Part shown: positions 63,825 to 64,000 of the stretch, piece by piece
Layout: each line of letters opens with the position of its first letter
Numbering within the stretch: position 1 is the stretch's first letter
Source of the DNA: Achromobacter sp. UMC71
Lineage (GTDB): Bacteria > Pseudomonadota > Gammaproteobacteria > Burkholderiales > Burkholderiaceae_B
Length of the DNA: 64,000 nucleotides
Direction: 5' to 3'
NCBI RefSeq assembly: GCF_014170305.1
Contig: NZ_LZZT01000007.1
Span: 1 to 64,000, forward strand
The notes under the pieces: generated by a model
Seen by the model: only the letters and a program-made list of their open reading frames with translations
The model's database searches: none
What the model was told of the DNA's origin: nothing
Translations under genes and position numbers: made by a program

Positions 63825-64000
63825 TTGGCGGCGCCGGGGGCGGCGGTGATCAGGCCTTCGGTGGGCGAGCTGGGCGCGCCGCTGTACAGCTTCTTGGGCA
63901 TGCGGCCGGCCAGGAAGGCTTCGCGGCCGGATTCCACGCCCTTTTTCATGGCGCTGGCCATCAGCACCGGGTCGCGCGCGGCGGCGATGGCGGTGTTCAT
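63821..64000 (-). CDS. thiG: Thiazole synthase ThiG, C-terminal part (cut by window edge)
   Basis: Only the last 59 codons are inside the window; the gene continues beyond 64000. The end [20 protein letters not shown] followed by [16 protein letters not shown] is the conserved ThiG C-terminus. ThiG builds the thiazole ring of thiamine. The stop overlaps the thiD start (ATGA), a thi operon layout. Confidence 0.9.
   Translation of the reverse strand: MNTAIAAARDPVLMASAMKKGVESGREAFLAGRMPKKLYSGAPSSPTEGLITAAPGAAK

Overview
The window looks like a chromosomal segment of a high-GC betaproteobacterium of the family Alcaligenaceae (Achromobacter/Bordetella-like). The basis is the strongly GC-biased codon use, several Bug-type (TctC) solute-binding proteins, a classical Gram-negative porin, Liv-type transporters, many GntR and LysR regulators, and the housekeeping order ubiE-(Tim44-like)-ubiJ-ubiB. 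The genus is an inference from gene content, not a database result. No insertion sequence, prophage, CRISPR array or rRNA was seen. The only RNA gene found is a tRNA-Arg(CCG).

Layout. 1-4.5 kb: a structured non-coding stretch, a CaiB/BaiF CoA-transferase, a long 3-hydroxyacyl-CoA dehydrogenase, a membrane-anchored dihaem cytochrome c and tRNA-Arg. 4.7-11 kb: a ChaA-type antiporter, an AraC regulator, a beta-barrel protein, a class A acid phosphatase, a porin, and an 86-residue unknown protein behind a LexA-like box. 11.1-23.6 kb: a large plus-strand catabolic block with a ring-cleaving bicupin dioxygenase, a fumarylacetoacetate-hydrolase-family enzyme, a complete Liv ABC importer, a nitrilase, a GntR regulator, a formamidase-like hydrolase, a LysR regulator, a Bug protein and an AstE/aspartoacylase-like deacylase. 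Together these look like a dedicated route for an aromatic nitrile, amide or N-acyl compound that I cannot assign.

23.7-28.6 kb: lipocalin, gshA, a monoacylglycerol-lipase-like hydrolase, a lipoprotein, a LuxR-type HTH-only protein and an AEC transporter. 28.7-34.3 kb: a sulfolactate-degradation locus (suyA-suyB-bug-slcC-comC) with a divergent GntR/UTRA regulator. The two dehydrogenases would interconvert the sulfolactate enantiomers through sulfopyruvate, and SuyAB would release sulfite and pyruvate. 34.5-40.4 kb: metX-metW, an AmpG-like permease that apparently starts at ATT, a universal stress protein, a TRIC-family protein and a GntR regulator. 40.5-45.1 kb: the 5-oxoprolinase genes pxpB-pxpC-pxpA with a glyoxalase-fold protein, a divergent LysR regulator and an HD hydrolase.

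45.1-54.5 kb: serA, then a copper-resistance locus read as copR-copS-cupredoxin-copA-copB-DUF411, preceded by phoB-phoR on the same strand. 54.6-64 kb: ubiE, a Tim44-like membrane protein, ubiJ and ubiB; a ferritin-like di-iron protein; hldC/rfaE2; tolC; a Pcm-like methyltransferase; thiD; and the 3' end of thiG at the window edge.

The most notable observations are the 11.1-23.6 kb catabolic block, the sulfolactate locus, the ATT start with a strong Shine-Dalgarno sequence, the LexA-like box in front of an unrecognised small gene, and the di-iron protein next to ubiB.
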